Origin: Christensenella sp. UBA5327
GTDB taxonomy: Bacteria > Bacillota > Clostridia > Christensenellales > Aristaeellaceae
Assembly (NCBI GenBank): GCA_002411105.1
Contig: DHQX01000034.1
Location: forward strand, 29,499 to 93,498
DNA length: 64,000 bases
Reading direction: 5' to 3'
The notes under the pieces were generated by a model that was not told the origin of the DNA, made no database searches, and saw nothing but the letters and a program-made list of their open reading frames with translations. The translations under genes were made by a program, and so were the position numbers. Positions 1-10,200 of this stretch are shown here, in pieces. Every line of letters starts with the position of its first letter. Position 1 is the first letter of the stretch.

Positions 1-869
1 GCTTCCCGGCAGAATTCATCGCCCGGTTTGAGGCGGCCATCGGCACCAAAACCCTCGGCAATTTCCCGGCCTCCGGCACCACCATCATCCAGAACCTGGG
101 GGAGGAGCATGTGCGCACCGGCTACCCCATCGTCTATACCTCTGCTGACTCGGTGTTCCAGATCGCCGCCCACGAGGAGGTCATCCCGCTGGAACGGCTG
201 TATGAGATCTGCCAGATAGCCAGGGATCTGCTCACCGATGAGCTGGCGGTGGGCCGGGTGATCGCCAGGCCTTTTATCGGGAACCCTGATCAGGGCTTTA
301 CCCGCACCGGCAACCGGAAGGATTTCTCCCTGGAGCCGCCAGGCAACACCATCCTGGATGACCTGAAGAAGGCCGGCTATGATGTGATCGGCGTGGGCAA
401 AATCGAGGACATCTTCGCCCACCGGGGGCTGACCGAAAGCAACCATGCCGCCGGCAACGCCGCCTGCATCCAGGCCGCGCTTGAATACCTAGACCAGCCC
501 TTTGACGGCTTGCTGTTTGTCAACCTGGTGGACTTTGACATGCTCCATGGCCACCGCAGGGATCCGGAGGCTTATGCCAAGGCACTTCAGGAGTTTGATG
601 AGGCGCTACCGCGGTTTCAGGAGGCGCTGGGGAAGGACGACATCCTGATCATCACCGCTGACCACGGCTGTGACCCCACCTTCAGGGGCACCGACCACAC
701 CCGGGAATACGCGCCCCTGCTGGCCTGGCGTCCGGGGCTGTCCGGGCAGAGCCACCTGGGGGATTTGGACACCTTCTCTGACATCGCCGCCACCATCAGC
801 GAGTTTTTTGGCCTGGAAGCGCGCTATGGCGCTCAATCATTTCTGAGGGATTTGGAGGAATTGGCATGA
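1..869 (+). CDS. deoB: Phosphopentomutase, 3' part (5' end outside window)
   Basis: Interconverts ribose-1-phosphate or deoxyribose-1-phosphate with the 5-phosphate, feeding nucleoside sugars into central metabolism; cytosolic and Mn-dependent. The open frame runs in from the left edge (first full codon at base 3), so about the last 289 residues are present. Phosphopentomutase motifs are clear: [12 protein letters not shown] and [20 protein letters not shown] near the start of the visible part, then [15 protein letters not shown], the metal-binding TADHGCDPT, and [11 protein letters not shown] near the end. The stop overlaps the ATG of punA (ATGA), so the two are translationally coupled in a nucleoside-salvage operon. 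The product call is firm; the start cannot be seen. Confidence 0.95.
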   Translation, partial: FPAEFIARFEAAIGTKTLGNFPASGTTIIQNLGEEHVRTGYPIVYTSADSVFQIAAHEEVIPLERLYEICQIARDLLTDELAVGRVIARPFIGNPDQGFTRTGNRKDFSLEPPGNTILDDLKKAGYDVIGVGKIEDIFAHRGLTESNHAAGNAACIQAALEYLDQPFDGLLFVNLVDFDMLHGHRRDPEAYAKALQEFDEALPRFQEALGKDDILIITADHGCDPTFRGTDHTREYAPLLAWRPGLSGQSHLGDLDTFSDIAATISEFFGLEARYGAQSFLRDLEELA

Positions 870-1705
870 TCGATTACAAGGACATCAAACGCGCTGCAAA
901 CCTGGTGCTGCACAGCTGCGGCCCGGCCGAAATCGCGGTGATCCTAGGCAGCGGCCTGGGGGGCTATGAAGAGCGGCTGCTGGATCCGGTGGAGATCGAA
1001 TATGACGAGATCCCCGGCTTTCCCACTTCCACCGTGTCCGGACACGCGGGCAAGTTCATCGTAGGGACGATCCAGGACAAGCGGGTGCTGGTGATGTCCG
1101 GCCGCATCCACAGCTATGAGGGCTACGGCATGGACAAGGTGACCCTGCCCATCCGGGTGATGCGGCTGATGGGGGTGAAGACCCTCATCGTCACCAACGC
1201 CGCCGGCGGGGTCAACACCAGCTTCAAGCCCGGCGATCTGATGCTGATAGAGGATTTTATCAACCTCTCCGGCCGCAACCCCCTCCGGGGTAAAAACCAG
1301 GACCGCTTTGGCCCGCGGTTTCCTGACATGACCCAGGCCTATGACCTGGAGCTGCGGCAGATCGCCCTTCAGGAGGCGGAAAAGCTGGGCATTGAATTAA
1401 AGCGCGGCGTGTACTGCTGGATGAACGGCCCCACCTATGAGACCCCGGCAGAAATCCGCATGATCCGCACCCTGGGGGCTGATGCAGTGGGCATGTCCAC
1501 AGTGCCTGAAACCATCGTGGCCCGCCACTCCGGCATGCGGGTGCTGGGCATTTCCAGCATCACCAACATGGCGGCGGGGGTGCTGGATCAGCCCATCAAC
1601 CATGAGGAGGTGCTGGCTGTTGGCGAAGCGGTCAAGGAGCCCTTCCGCCAGCTGGTGGATGCGGTGATTGACCGGCTGCCGGAAGAGGAGATAGTGGAGA
1701 TGTGA
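866..1705 (+). CDS. punA: Purine nucleoside phosphorylase (trimeric PNP-I type)
   Basis: Phosphorolyses purine (deoxy)nucleosides to free base and (deoxy)ribose-1-phosphate, the substrate of DeoB encoded just upstream. 279 residues, normal for the family. VILGSGLGG (phosphate loop) lies near residue 27, GRIHSYEGY near 81, TNAAGG near 111, and [13 protein letters not shown] and [13 protein letters not shown] follow, which is the trimeric inosine/guanosine-specific signature and not the hexameric DeoD type. The ATG overlaps the deoB stop and has GGAGG about 10 nt upstream. It is the last gene of the deo operon, and a hairpin follows at 1729-1756. Confidence 0.95.
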   Translation: MIDYKDIKRAANLVLHSCGPAEIAVILGSGLGGYEERLLDPVEIEYDEIPGFPTSTVSGHAGKFIVGTIQDKRVLVMSGRIHSYEGYGMDKVTLPIRVMRLMGVKTLIVTNAAGGVNTSFKPGDLMLIEDFINLSGRNPLRGKNQDRFGPRFPDMTQAYDLELRQIALQEAEKLGIELKRGVYCWMNGPTYETPAEIRMIRTLGADAVGMSTVPETIVARHSGMRVLGISSITNMAAGVLDQPINHEEVLAVGEAVKEPFRQLVDAVIDRLPEEEIVEM

Positions 1706-1728
1706 TCAATCAACAATAAAATGATCAA

Positions 1729-1756
1729 GGGGATATCGCAGCAATGTGATATCCCC
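1729..1756. terminator. Hairpin between convergent punA and pheT
   Basis: GGGGATATC (1729-1737) pairs with GATATCCCC (1748-1756) around a 10-nt loop. It lies between two convergent genes. On the minus strand it is followed by a T-rich stretch (TTGATCATTTTATTG); on the plus strand the tail is only moderately T-rich. A bidirectional terminator is likely. The rest of 1706-1826 shows nothing recognisable. Confidence 0.6.
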
Positions 1757-1826
1757 TCATCGTTCATCCTCAGGTTGTTTACTTCATGGTGTTATGATTG
1801 CGGCGGGGTTTCATGATGTCCTGGGT

Positions 1827-4241
1827 TTAGTTTCGCACTTCCCCGCCAAGTTTTTTGATTCTTTTGAGGATGCTGTTCATCTTCTCGTCAATCTGCTCAG
1901 ATGTCATGGTGCCCTGGTCAGAACCAAAGCGCACCCGGAACATGACGGACTTTTTGCCCTGGGGGATCTGTTTGCCCCGGTATTCCTCGATGAAATCAAT
2001 GCTTTTCACACTGCTTACAAGGCTGTCCCGGATGGCCTGCCAGGGGGTGTCCTCGTCAAGCAGAACCGAGAAATCCTGCTCCACCTGGGGAAAGAGGGGC
2101 AGGCGGTGGTAGGCGTTGCTGCGGGAGGGGAGCGGGCGAATCGCTTCGATGTTCAGCTCAAAGATCACCACGCTGGCACGCTTGATGCCGGCAAGGCGCG
2201 CCGCCTTCAGAGAGATCACGCCCAGGGAGCCGATTGCCTGGTCATTTGACATCACATTCAGCCAGGCCTTGGGGTCTGCCCAGGCGGGCTTTTCAATGTG
2301 CGCAAACTGGAAGGATTCCGCCATCGCATAGCGGGGAAGAGCCTCCAGCACGCCTTTGGCCTCCCGGAAGAGGAGCCGGGCATCCTGTCCAACCAGGGCC
2401 GAGGCCAGGAACCGCCTCTGCAGCGGCAGGGTTTCCGCCGCCTCGCTGGGATGGGTCTCCCCGGGGGCAAACACCTGGGTGCATTCAAATATGCGCAATG
2501 CCTCCATAAACCGCAGGTTGGTGGCCACGCACTCCAGCATCCCGGGCACAAGCGAGGGCCTGAGGGAGGCGGTGTCGGGAGAGGGCGGCGCTGACAGGGA
2601 CAGGCAGTCTCCGGGGTTTAAGCCCGCCGCCTCTATGTAATGCCGGTCCACCCAGGGGTAGGTAAACACCTCCTGCATATCGGCGCGGGCGGCCAGATAC
2701 TCCCGCATCCGCCGTTCCATCAGCATGTCGGGTTGGTTCACGGCCCTCTTGAGGGTGACCGCAGGTGGGATGAACTGGAAGCGGTTGTAGCCGATCATCC
2801 GGGCGATCTCCTCCAGCACGTCATCCTTCTGGGATACGTCTCCGGTGGCGCGCCAGGAGGGCACGGTGACCAGCAGATCCCCGGCCTCGCATGCCAGCTC
2901 AAAACCCAGGGGGCTGAGGATGGCGGCCGCCTCATCAGCTGACAGCTGGCGCCCCAGCCGGGTGATCAGCCAGGAAAGCCCCACCCGGATCACCGGGCGC
3001 TTGGTTTGCGCGGGGTAGGTGTCGGTGAAGGCGCTCAGGCGGGCCTGGGGGAAGAGCTCTTTGATGAGCTGGTCCGCCACCGCCATGGCGGCGTCCACCC
3101 GTTGGGTGTCCAGCCCTTTTTCATTGCGGATGGCGGATTCCGTTCGGATCTGATGGCGGCTGGCGCTGTGGCGCACGCCGATGGGCTCAAAGTTGGCGAT
3201 TTCCAGGATCATCTGGGTGGTGGCGGGCAGGATGGAATCCTTCTCGCCCCCCATGATGCCGCCCAGAGCGATGGGCTCGGCGGCGTCGCAGATCAAAAGG
3301 TCCTGGGGTGTCAGTTTTAAAGGGTGACCGTCCAGCAGGGTAAGCGTCTCGCCCTGCCTCGCGTTTCTCACGATGATCTCACCCTGGACGTTTTCCTTGT
3401 CAAAGCCGTGGGTGGGCTGGCCTACGGACAGCATCACGTAGTTGGTCAGGTCCACCAGGCTGTTGATGGGCCTGACATCGGTTTTCCAAAGCGCCAGCTG
3501 AAGCCACCAGGGGGAGGGGGCGCTGCTGAGGCCTTCATACACCAGCCCTGCATAGCGCCTGCAGCGCTCCGGGTTTTCAATGCTGACCGGATAGGCCGGC
3601 AGCCCTTCGGGCTTTTCAAATTGGGGGAGCGGCTTTAACGCGCTTCCGTAGATGGCGGACAATTCCCGGGCGATGCCGTAATGGCCCCAGAGATCAGGGC
3701 GGTTGGTGAGGGATTTGTTGTCAATCTCCAGGATCATGTCCTCCAGCTGCAACACCTCACCCAGGGGGGCACCCGGCTGGCTCTGGAACGCCGCCAGGTC
3801 CATCACGCCATGGTCATCGCCTGAGGGAAAGAGCCCGTCCAGCTCCAGCTCTGCCGCGGCACAGATCATGCCCTCGCTTTTCACACCGCGCAATTTGGTC
3901 ACCTTGATGGCAACCGGCTCGCCCTCCCCGTGCCAGCGCACCTGTGCGCCCGGCAGGGCCACAGCGCAGCGCATGCCCACATAGATATTGGAGCCGCCGC
4001 ACACGATGGTGGCGGGGGCTTCCTGGCCCACATCCACAGCGCAGACCTTTAGCATATCTGCCTGGGGATGGTCGGCGATATCGGTGATGACGCCCAGCAC
4101 ACAGCCTTTCAGCGCGTCTGCCGGGTTCACCACCCCTTCCACCTCCACCGTGCGCATGGTCAGGTCATAGGAGAGCTGCTCCATGGTCAGGCCTTCCGGC
4201 AGATCCACATATTGTTTGATCCAGTTTAATGATACTTTCAT
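1827..4241 (-). CDS. pheT: Phenylalanine--tRNA ligase beta subunit
   Basis: Large subunit of the alpha2-beta2 phenylalanyl-tRNA synthetase, with tRNA recognition and editing of misacylated Tyr-tRNA(Phe). 804 residues, the usual bacterial size. It starts MKVSLNWIKQYVDLP; an EMAP-type tRNA-binding domain (about 40-155, VCGGSN motif) follows, then the B3/B4 editing region with DNKSLTNRPDLWGHYGIARE, the B5 region, and a C-terminal anticodon-binding FDX-ACB domain (starting about residue 710, FPQVEQDFSVLLDE). A strong AAGGAGGGGAG ribosome-binding site precedes the ATG. It lies 15 bp after pheS on the same strand, so the pair forms one operon. Confidence 0.97.
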   Translation of the reverse strand: MKVSLNWIKQYVDLPEGLTMEQLSYDLTMRTVEVEGVVNPADALKGCVLGVITDIADHPQADMLKVCAVDVGQEAPATIVCGGSNIYVGMRCAVALPGAQVRWHGEGEPVAIKVTKLRGVKSEGMICAAAELELDGLFPSGDDHGVMDLAAFQSQPGAPLGEVLQLEDMILEIDNKSLTNRPDLWGHYGIARELSAIYGSALKPLPQFEKPEGLPAYPVSIENPERCRRYAGLVYEGLSSAPSPWWLQLALWKTDVRPINSLVDLTNYVMLSVGQPTHGFDKENVQGEIIVRNARQGETLTLLDGHPLKLTPQDLLICDAAEPIALGGIMGGEKDSILPATTQMILEIANFEPIGVRHSASRHQIRTESAIRNEKGLDTQRVDAAMAVADQLIKELFPQARLSAFTDTYPAQTKRPVIRVGLSWLITRLGRQLSADEAAAILSPLGFELACEAGDLLVTVPSWRATGDVSQKDDVLEEIARMIGYNRFQFIPPAVTLKRAVNQPDMLMERRMREYLAARADMQEVFTYPWVDRHYIEAAGLNPGDCLSLSAPPSPDTASLRPSLVPGMLECVATNLRFMEALRIFECTQVFAPGETHPSEAAETLPLQRRFLASALVGQDARLLFREAKGVLEALPRYAMAESFQFAHIEKPAWADPKAWLNVMSNDQAIGSLGVISLKAARLAGIKRASVVIFELNIEAIRPLPSRSNAYHRLPLFPQVEQDFSVLLDEDTPWQAIRDSLVSSVKSIDFIEEYRGKQIPQGKKSVMFRVRFGSDQGTMTSEQIDEKMNSILKRIKKLGGEVRN

Positions 4242-4256
4242 GGCCTTCTCCCCTCC

Positions 4257-5294
4257 TTACCTGAACTGGCTTAAAAACCTGAGGTCTGCGCTGTGGAACA
4301 GCCTCACATCGTCCACCCCATAGCGCATCATCACCAGGCGGTCAAGGCCGATGTTGATATAAAACCCGCTCCAGATATCCGGGTCAAGGCCGGCTGCCCG
4401 CAGCACATTTGGGTGAGGTGTGCCGCCGGGCATCACCTCGATCCAGCCCACCTGCTTGCACACCTTGCAGCCGCTTCCGCCGCAGACCAGGCACTTCATG
4501 TCAATCTCAAAGCCAGGCTCCACGAAGGGGAAAAAGCCGGCGCGCATGCGGGTGTCCACCTTGCGGCCAAAAACCTTCTCCAGGATGGTGCTGACCAGCA
4601 GCTGCCCGGAGGCAAAGGAAAAATCCTTCTCCACGATCAGCGCCTCATACTGGAAGAAGGCGCGCTCATGCCGGGCATCGGTGTTCTCATTGCGGTAGAC
4701 CCGGCCGGGATAGACAAAGCGGGCGGGGGCGCCAAACTGCATGAGATAGCGCACGCTGGCGCCGGTGAGGTGGGGCCTTAAGCACAGGCGCTGGGCGCCG
4801 GTCTTTCCTTCAGAGCCCTTGAGCCAATAGGTGTCCATGGTGTCCCTGGCGGGGTGATCGGGGGGGAAGTTGAGGTTGTCAAAAGCATATTTTTCGCTTG
4901 TGATCTCCCCCTCGGCGAACACCTCGAAGCCCAGGGAGAGGAAGGCGTCATTCAGGTCATAGGACATCTGGGTGATGGGGTGCAACCCTCCTGAGACTGG
5001 GGGGATGCCGGGCAAGGTGAGGTCGATCTCCCCCTGGATGGCGGAGCCCTCATCCACCAGCGCCTCCTCCCGGGCGGTGATGGCCTGGGTGATGGCGTCC
5101 TTGATCTCATTGGCGAGCATGCCGGTCTGCCGGCGTTCTTCCGGCTCAAGCTTGCCCAATTCCTTTAAAATCAGGGTCAATTCGCCCTTTTTGCCCAGAT
5201 ACTGGTGGCGGATTTGCAGTAGCTCATCAGCGTTCCCCGCCCCCTGTGCTGCGGCAAGCGCCGCTTCTTTCATGGCCTCCAACCGTTCCCGCAT
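4257..5294 (-). CDS. pheS: Phenylalanine--tRNA ligase alpha subunit
   Basis: Catalytic subunit that activates phenylalanine and charges tRNA(Phe). From the chosen ATG it has 345 residues and starts MRERLEAMKEAALAAA, matching the family's N-terminal coiled coil. Class II motifs are visible: RPHLTGASVRYL, the motif-2 region FVYPGRVYRNENTDARHE, and the C-terminal GLDRLVMMRYGVDDVR. An in-frame ATG at 5352-5354 is rejected as start because it lies inside the promoter and adds 20 non-conserved residues; GGAGG at 5301-5305 sits 6 nt before the ATG at 5294 (ATG at 5297 is the alternative). I see no T-box leader: only 138 bp separate it from divergent rbgA. Confidence 0.96.
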   Translation of the reverse strand: MRERLEAMKEAALAAAQGAGNADELLQIRHQYLGKKGELTLILKELGKLEPEERRQTGMLANEIKDAITQAITAREEALVDEGSAIQGEIDLTLPGIPPVSGGLHPITQMSYDLNDAFLSLGFEVFAEGEITSEKYAFDNLNFPPDHPARDTMDTYWLKGSEGKTGAQRLCLRPHLTGASVRYLMQFGAPARFVYPGRVYRNENTDARHERAFFQYEALIVEKDFSFASGQLLVSTILEKVFGRKVDTRMRAGFFPFVEPGFEIDMKCLVCGGSGCKVCKQVGWIEVMPGGTPHPNVLRAAGLDPDIWSGFYINIGLDRLVMMRYGVDDVRLFHSADLRFLSQFR

Positions 5295-5332
5295 CATAAA
5301 CCTCCAGATACCCACAAATTTGCGTATGAATG

Positions 5333-5361
5333 ATGCTAACACCCTTGAATCCATTCGTCAA
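5333..5361 (-). promoter_or_regulatory. Promoter of pheST
   Basis: Read on the minus strand: TTGACG (5361-5356), a 17-bp spacer, then TAGCAT (5338-5333), about 40 bp before the pheS start codon. The short leader has no room for a T-box. Confidence 0.55.
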
Positions 5362-5379
5362 TTCCCTGCCCGGGCTTCC

Positions 5380-5408
5380 TTGCATAATGCGCCGAAACAT
5401 GCTATTTT
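5380..5408 (+). promoter_or_regulatory. Promoter of rbgA
   Basis: TTGCAT (5380-5385), 17-bp spacer, TATTTT (5403-5408), 24 bp before the rbgA ATG, which has TAAGGAGGAA just upstream. It is divergent from the pheST promoter in the same intergenic space. Confidence 0.5.
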
Positions 5409-5432
5409 TTACAGAGTTGTTAAGGAGGAATC

Positions 5433-6302
5433 ATGGAAGGACAACGGCCTATTTCCTGGTACCCTGGGCATATGGCAAAAGCCAAGCGCCAGCTGGAAAC
5501 ACAGCTCAAGCGGGTGGACATCGTGTTGGAATTGTGCGATGCCAGGTTGCCCCTTTCCAGCCGGAATCCGGCGCTGGACGAAATGCTGGGCAACAAGCCC
5601 CGGCTGCTGATGATGAATAAGGAGGACCTGGCGGATCCAGCCGCCACCAGGCGCTGGGAGGCCTATTTTCTGGGCCAGGGCATCCAGGCCTTCCCCATCC
5701 AGGCAGGGAAAAACAGGCAGCGGATCCTCAAACTGGTGGACGAATTGACCGCTGATAAGCGCAGGCGGGCTGAAAGCCGCGGCATCGCCATCACCAGCCG
5801 CGCCATGGTGGTGGGGGTGCCCAATGTGGGCAAAAGCACCCTCATCAATGCCCTGGCAGGCCGCAGCGCCTTCAAGGTGCAGGACAGGCCCGGTATCACC
5901 CGGGCGGCCCAGTGGATCAAAGCCGGGGAAAGGCTCGAGCTGCTTGACACCCCCGGTATGCTCTGGCCCAAGCTCCATGATCAGCATGCGGCAAGACGCC
6001 TGGCCTATATCGCTGCCATACGGGATGAGGTACTGGACACTTACCACCTGGCCACAGGCCTGTTGGATGAGCTGATGGCCACTGTCCCTGAAAAAGTGAT
6101 GGCCCGGTATAAGCTGGAAGACAGCAGCCTGAGGGGCCAGGCGCTGCTGGAAGCCATTTGCCGCGCCCGGGGCTTTTTGCAAAAAGGAAACGCGTACGAC
6201 CTGGAGCGCGGCGCCACCTGCGTGCTGGATGAATTCCGGGGCGGGCTGATAGGCCGGATCACCCTTGAATTGCCGCCGGAGGTGCATCATGGTGAGCAAT
6301 GA
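5433..6302 (+). CDS. rbgA: Ribosome biogenesis GTPase (50S assembly)
   Basis: YlqF/RbgA-type GTPase that assists late 50S ribosomal subunit assembly. 289 residues. It is circularly permuted, as the family should be: the G4 motif NKED (62-65) comes before the G1 P-loop GVPNVGKST (128-136) and the G3 DTPG (172-175). The N-terminal WYPGHMAKAKRQL is diagnostic. It opens the conserved Firmicutes order rbgA-rnhB, with its own promoter and a strong ribosome-binding site. Its last 14 bases overlap the start of rnhB, implying coupled translation. Confidence 0.95.
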   Translation: MEGQRPISWYPGHMAKAKRQLETQLKRVDIVLELCDARLPLSSRNPALDEMLGNKPRLLMMNKEDLADPAATRRWEAYFLGQGIQAFPIQAGKNRQRILKLVDELTADKRRRAESRGIAITSRAMVVGVPNVGKSTLINALAGRSAFKVQDRPGITRAAQWIKAGERLELLDTPGMLWPKLHDQHAARRLAYIAAIRDEVLDTYHLATGLLDELMATVPEKVMARYKLEDSSLRGQALLEAICRARGFLQKGNAYDLERGATCVLDEFRGGLIGRITLELPPEVHHGEQ

Positions 6303-6906
6303 GCGCCGCCAGGCGCTGTACGCCTACGATCAGGATTTGTGGCATCAGGGCCTCCGCTTTGCCGGCATAGACGAAGCGGGGCGCGGGCCATTGGCGGGGC
6401 CTGTGGTGGCGGCCTGTGTGGTGTTTTCTCCCGGGACGCAAATGCTGGACTTTATTGATGATTCCAAGAAACTGTCTGAAAAACGCCGGGAAGCGGTGTG
6501 TGAAGAGGTGTTCCGCTGGGCTGATTTTGTGGGTGTGGGCCAGGTAGAGGCTGAGGAGATTGACCGGATCAACATCCTGGAGGCCACCAAATTGGCCATG
6601 CGCCGTGCCGCCCAGGGGGCGCCTGCTCCGCTGTTTCTGATAGACGCGGTGGCAGGCGTCGGCCTCTCCGGCCGCGAGCGCCCCATCATCCATGGCGACG
6701 CGGTGAGCTACAGCATCGCCGCTGCCTCCATTGTGGCCAAGGTGACCCGGGACCGGCAGATGCGGGCGCTGGGGGAGCGGTTTCCCGGTTACGGCTTTGC
6801 CCGGCACAAAGGCTATGGCACAGCGGCCCACATGCAGGCGATCCGGGAATTGGGCCCGTGCCAGGAGCACCGGCGCAGTTTCCTCAAAAGTTTTGCCCCG
6901 CCGTGA
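6289..6906 (+). CDS. rnhB: Ribonuclease HII
   Basis: Cleaves RNA in RNA-DNA hybrids and at single ribonucleotides in DNA. 205 residues from the ATG at 6289, preceded by GGAGG at 6278-6282; an in-frame start at 6265 lies upstream of this site and is less likely. Catalytic motif DEAGRGPLAGPV lies at residues 28-39 (D28, E29), followed by DDSKKLSEKRRE, LIDAVAG and SIVAKVTRDR, which supply the remaining acidic residues of the type 2 RNase H fold. It overlaps rbgA upstream and yraN downstream by a few bases. Confidence 0.95.
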   Translation: MVSNERRQALYAYDQDLWHQGLRFAGIDEAGRGPLAGPVVAACVVFSPGTQMLDFIDDSKKLSEKRREAVCEEVFRWADFVGVGQVEAEEIDRINILEATKLAMRRAAQGAPAPLFLIDAVAGVGLSGRERPIIHGDAVSYSIAAASIVAKVTRDRQMRALGERFPGYGFARHKGYGTAAHMQAIRELGPCQEHRRSFLKSFAPP

Positions 6907-7241
6907 GCAGCTACCAGGAGGGCTTGACCGGCGAGGGGCTGGCGGCGGATTATCTGGTGAAGCGGGGGTATACTGTGGTGGCCCGGCGCTTCCGCAGCCG
7001 GACCGGCGAGGTGGACCTGGTCGCCCGGCAGGGAAACACGCTCTATTTCATCGAGGTGAAGTACCGCCCCCGAGGGCGGCTGGGCTCGGGCCTTCAGGCG
7101 GTGACGCCAGATAAAAGGCAGCGGCTCAAGCAAGCCGCCCGGCATTATCTCAAGGGTGCGCCCAGCGCCTATTTCATTGGCTGTCTTGAGATTACCCGGG
7201 CGGGGGTGTGGTTTTACCCTGACATTCTTCACGAAGTCTGA
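6903..7241 (+). CDS. yraN: YraN/UPF0102 family endonuclease-like protein
   Basis: Small PD-(D/E)XK-fold protein usually found beside rnhB and the comM/dprA genes; its cellular role is not established. 112 residues from the GTG at 6903, which overlaps the rnhB stop (GTGA); a longer GTG start at 6858 would add 15 residues with no family similarity. Motif TGEVDLVAR and then FIEVKYR give the nuclease-like E-V-D...E-V-K pattern. No clear ribosome-binding site, so translation probably relies on coupling to rnhB. Confidence 0.85.
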   Translation: MSSYQEGLTGEGLAADYLVKRGYTVVARRFRSRTGEVDLVARQGNTLYFIEVKYRPRGRLGSGLQAVTPDKRQRLKQAARHYLKGAPSAYFIGCLEITRAGVWFYPDILHEV

Positions 7242-7250
7242 AAGGTGACT

Positions 7251-10200
7251 ATGAAAAAGAAGCTTCTCATCATCGCCCTGATCATCCTGGCCATTCTGGC
7301 CGGGCTGTGGTTTATCACCCGGGGTAAGGGTCCTAAGGCCGAAACCGGCGTTGAGCTGCTGCAAAACGGCAGCTTTGAGGAAATCACCGGGGAGGGGCTG
7401 CCCGCCCACTGGCTGCCGGACGCCTATGTGCGGCTGCCGGGGGTGACGGAGTTTGGCCAGGCCGAGGGCACAAGCGGCAAAGGAATCCGGATTGTGAGCC
7501 ATGAGCCCAACGATGCCCGGTTTTCCCAGACGGTGAAGGTTACGCCCAACACCATTTACCGCTTGAGCGGTATGGTCAAGGCCCAGGCTGAGGGCGGGCT
7601 GGGAGCCAACCTGTCCATTCAGGATGTGTATGTGTTTTCAGAGTCAGTCTATGATACGCAGGGTGAATGGCAGAAGGTTGAGCTGTATGGAAAAACCGGA
7701 GGCGGACAGAGCGAAATTACCGTGTTCGCCCGCCTGGGCGGCTATTCAGGCGAAGCCTCGGGAACCGCGGCCTTTGATGATCTGTCGCTGATGGCGGTGG
7801 ATGACGCGCCCAGCGGCGTGCTTGTCGGCCAATGGGAAAAACAGCAGATACGGGCACCCCAGGTTAGCGTGGAGACGAAAGGCGCCGCCCCTGCCGCCCC
7901 GGTGTTTCTGGTGATCATGGTGATGAGCGCGTTTTTGTTATACTTGTTTGCCAAAATGGCGGAGCGGGAGAAGACGCTTGAGCCAGAGCGGGCTGCGGCG
8001 AAAAATGGTCTCGCCCTGGCGCTGCTCCTGCTGGTAGCGGGCATCAGCCGCCTGGTGGTGGCAGCGCTGGTGCACGGCTTCCCGGTTGATATCGGCTGCT
8101 TCACCGGTTGGGCCGGGCAGATGGCCCATGTGGGGCCCAGCAGGTTTTACATCAGCGATATCTTCAGCGATTATCCCCCTGGCTATATGCTGGTGCTCTG
8201 GCCGATCGGGCTGCTCGGGCGGCTATTTGGAACCGGGGCGACGCCGCTGATGGTGAAGCTGCCAGCCATCATCTGTGACCTGGGAATCATCGCCCTGCTG
8301 CATGCGGTGGCAAAAAAACGGGTGGGAGGCCGCGCGGCACTGCTCCTATCCATGCTCTATGCCTTCAACCCGCTGCCCTATCTGGCCGGCAGCGCCTGGG
8401 GGCAGGTGGACAGCGTGCCCTCGCTGCTGCTTGTGATCGCGGTGCTTCTGATCATGGACGGCAAATGGCGCTACGCGCTGCCTGTGTATGTGGTGAGCGT
8501 GCTGATGAAGCCCCAGGCCTTGATGGTGGGGCCGCTGGGCCTGCTCGCCCTGGTAACGCACCTGATCTGGTCAAAGGATAAGAAGCGCTTCCAAGATGCT
8601 GCGATTGGCGTGGGGCTGGCGCTGTTGTCTGGGCTTGTGATTGTTCTGCCCTTCTTCAACCAGCAAACCGGGTTTGACTGGCTGTTCAAGCTCTATGGCG
8701 GCACCATGAGTTACTATGACTATGCGACGGTGAACGCCACCAACCTCTACTTCCTCTTCAGCAAAAACTGGATCAAGATCGCTGAGTCCGCCCCCTTTCT
8801 CCTGCGTTTGACGGGGACAGCTACGGTGGCCCTGCCGGTTGGCATCGCCTGGTGGCTTTCCAAAGAGAAGAAAGACAAGAATTGGCTGATTGCAGCAGCC
8901 TGCCTGCTGCCTGCATTGGGGGTTGTGATCCCCATGAGCCTGTCCACCATGGGTGTGCTGCTGATGCTGTCGGTCTTCCTGCTGGTGGCCTGGCGCTATG
9001 TGGCGGCGCGGGATGTGTCCCATCTGGCGCTGCTGGCGGGCATCATGCTGACCGGGTTTTCCATCCTGGGCACCATGATGCACGAACGTTACCTGATCAT
9101 GGCGGTGGTGCTGCTGATCCTGGCCTATGTCCAGAAACCGGACAAACGCCTGATGTGGCTGATCATCGCGGCCACGGCGCTGTGCTTCCTGAACTCTGGC
9201 GTTGTGCTGGACCGGGGCATCCGCATCGGCGGGCCATCGGGCAACCTGCTTTCGCCGGAGCTGGGGCTTCAGAGTGATTCCGGCTGGCTTGAGATGGCGC
9301 TGTCCGCTTTCAGCCTTCTGGTGGCGGGTTATGCGCTCTATTTAGGCATGGTGCTGACCTGGCCAGGGGAGAAGTTACAATGCCTGGCCCCGGCAAAGTC
9401 TGTGGAAGAGATCAAGTCCACCCCAACATCCGGGACGGTGGCGGAGCTGAGCCGGCGTCACGCCCAGGTGCGTTTTGATGGCCGGGATAAGCTTTTTATT
9501 CTAGTGGTCACGGTGCTATATGCCCTTTTGGCTCTGATCAATTTGGGTGCGGTCAAGGCACCCCAGAAGGGCTGGGTGTCTGACAGCGTCACCACCCAAG
9601 CCACCTTTGACCTGGGGGCGAGCCGGGGGTTTAAGATCCTTTATTACGGCGGCATCCACTGGCGGGACAGTGACTTCAGCCTGGAAACAAGCCCTGACGG
9701 GGAGAATTGGGCTGAATACCCTGCCATCATGAAGGAGGGAAGCTGCTTTACCTGGATGTACAACAGGCCAGTGCGTGATGGCAGCAAGGGGCCTGAGTAC
9801 TTTGGTGAACCCATCATCCACACCGGGCGCTTTGTACGCGTCAGGGCATCGGGCATTGGGCTGACGCTTTATGAGATATTGCTGCGCGACGCTGTGACGG
9901 GGGACATCCTCCCAGTGAAGGCCCTTGAGGATACCTCCGCTGCCCTCATTGACGAGCAGGACAGCCTGGACGGTGAGCCCAGCTGGTTTAACAGCATGTA
10001 CTTTGACGAAATCTATCACGGGCGCACTGCTTTTGAGATGTTGGAAGCCATGCGGGGGCAGGGCTCGGGCCAGATCTATGAGAGCACCCATCCCCAGTTG
10101 GGAAAGCTGCTGATGAGCTTTTTCATCATGATCTTCGGCATGGTGCCCTTTGGCTGGCGCTTCGCAGGCGCCCTGGCAGGGGTGCTGATGCTGCCGGGGA

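Noticed and set aside
5295..5432. Possible T-box leader for pheST
   Set aside because: Only 138 bp to divergent rbgA, with a promoter 40 bp before pheS; no T-box core or terminator/antiterminator pair.
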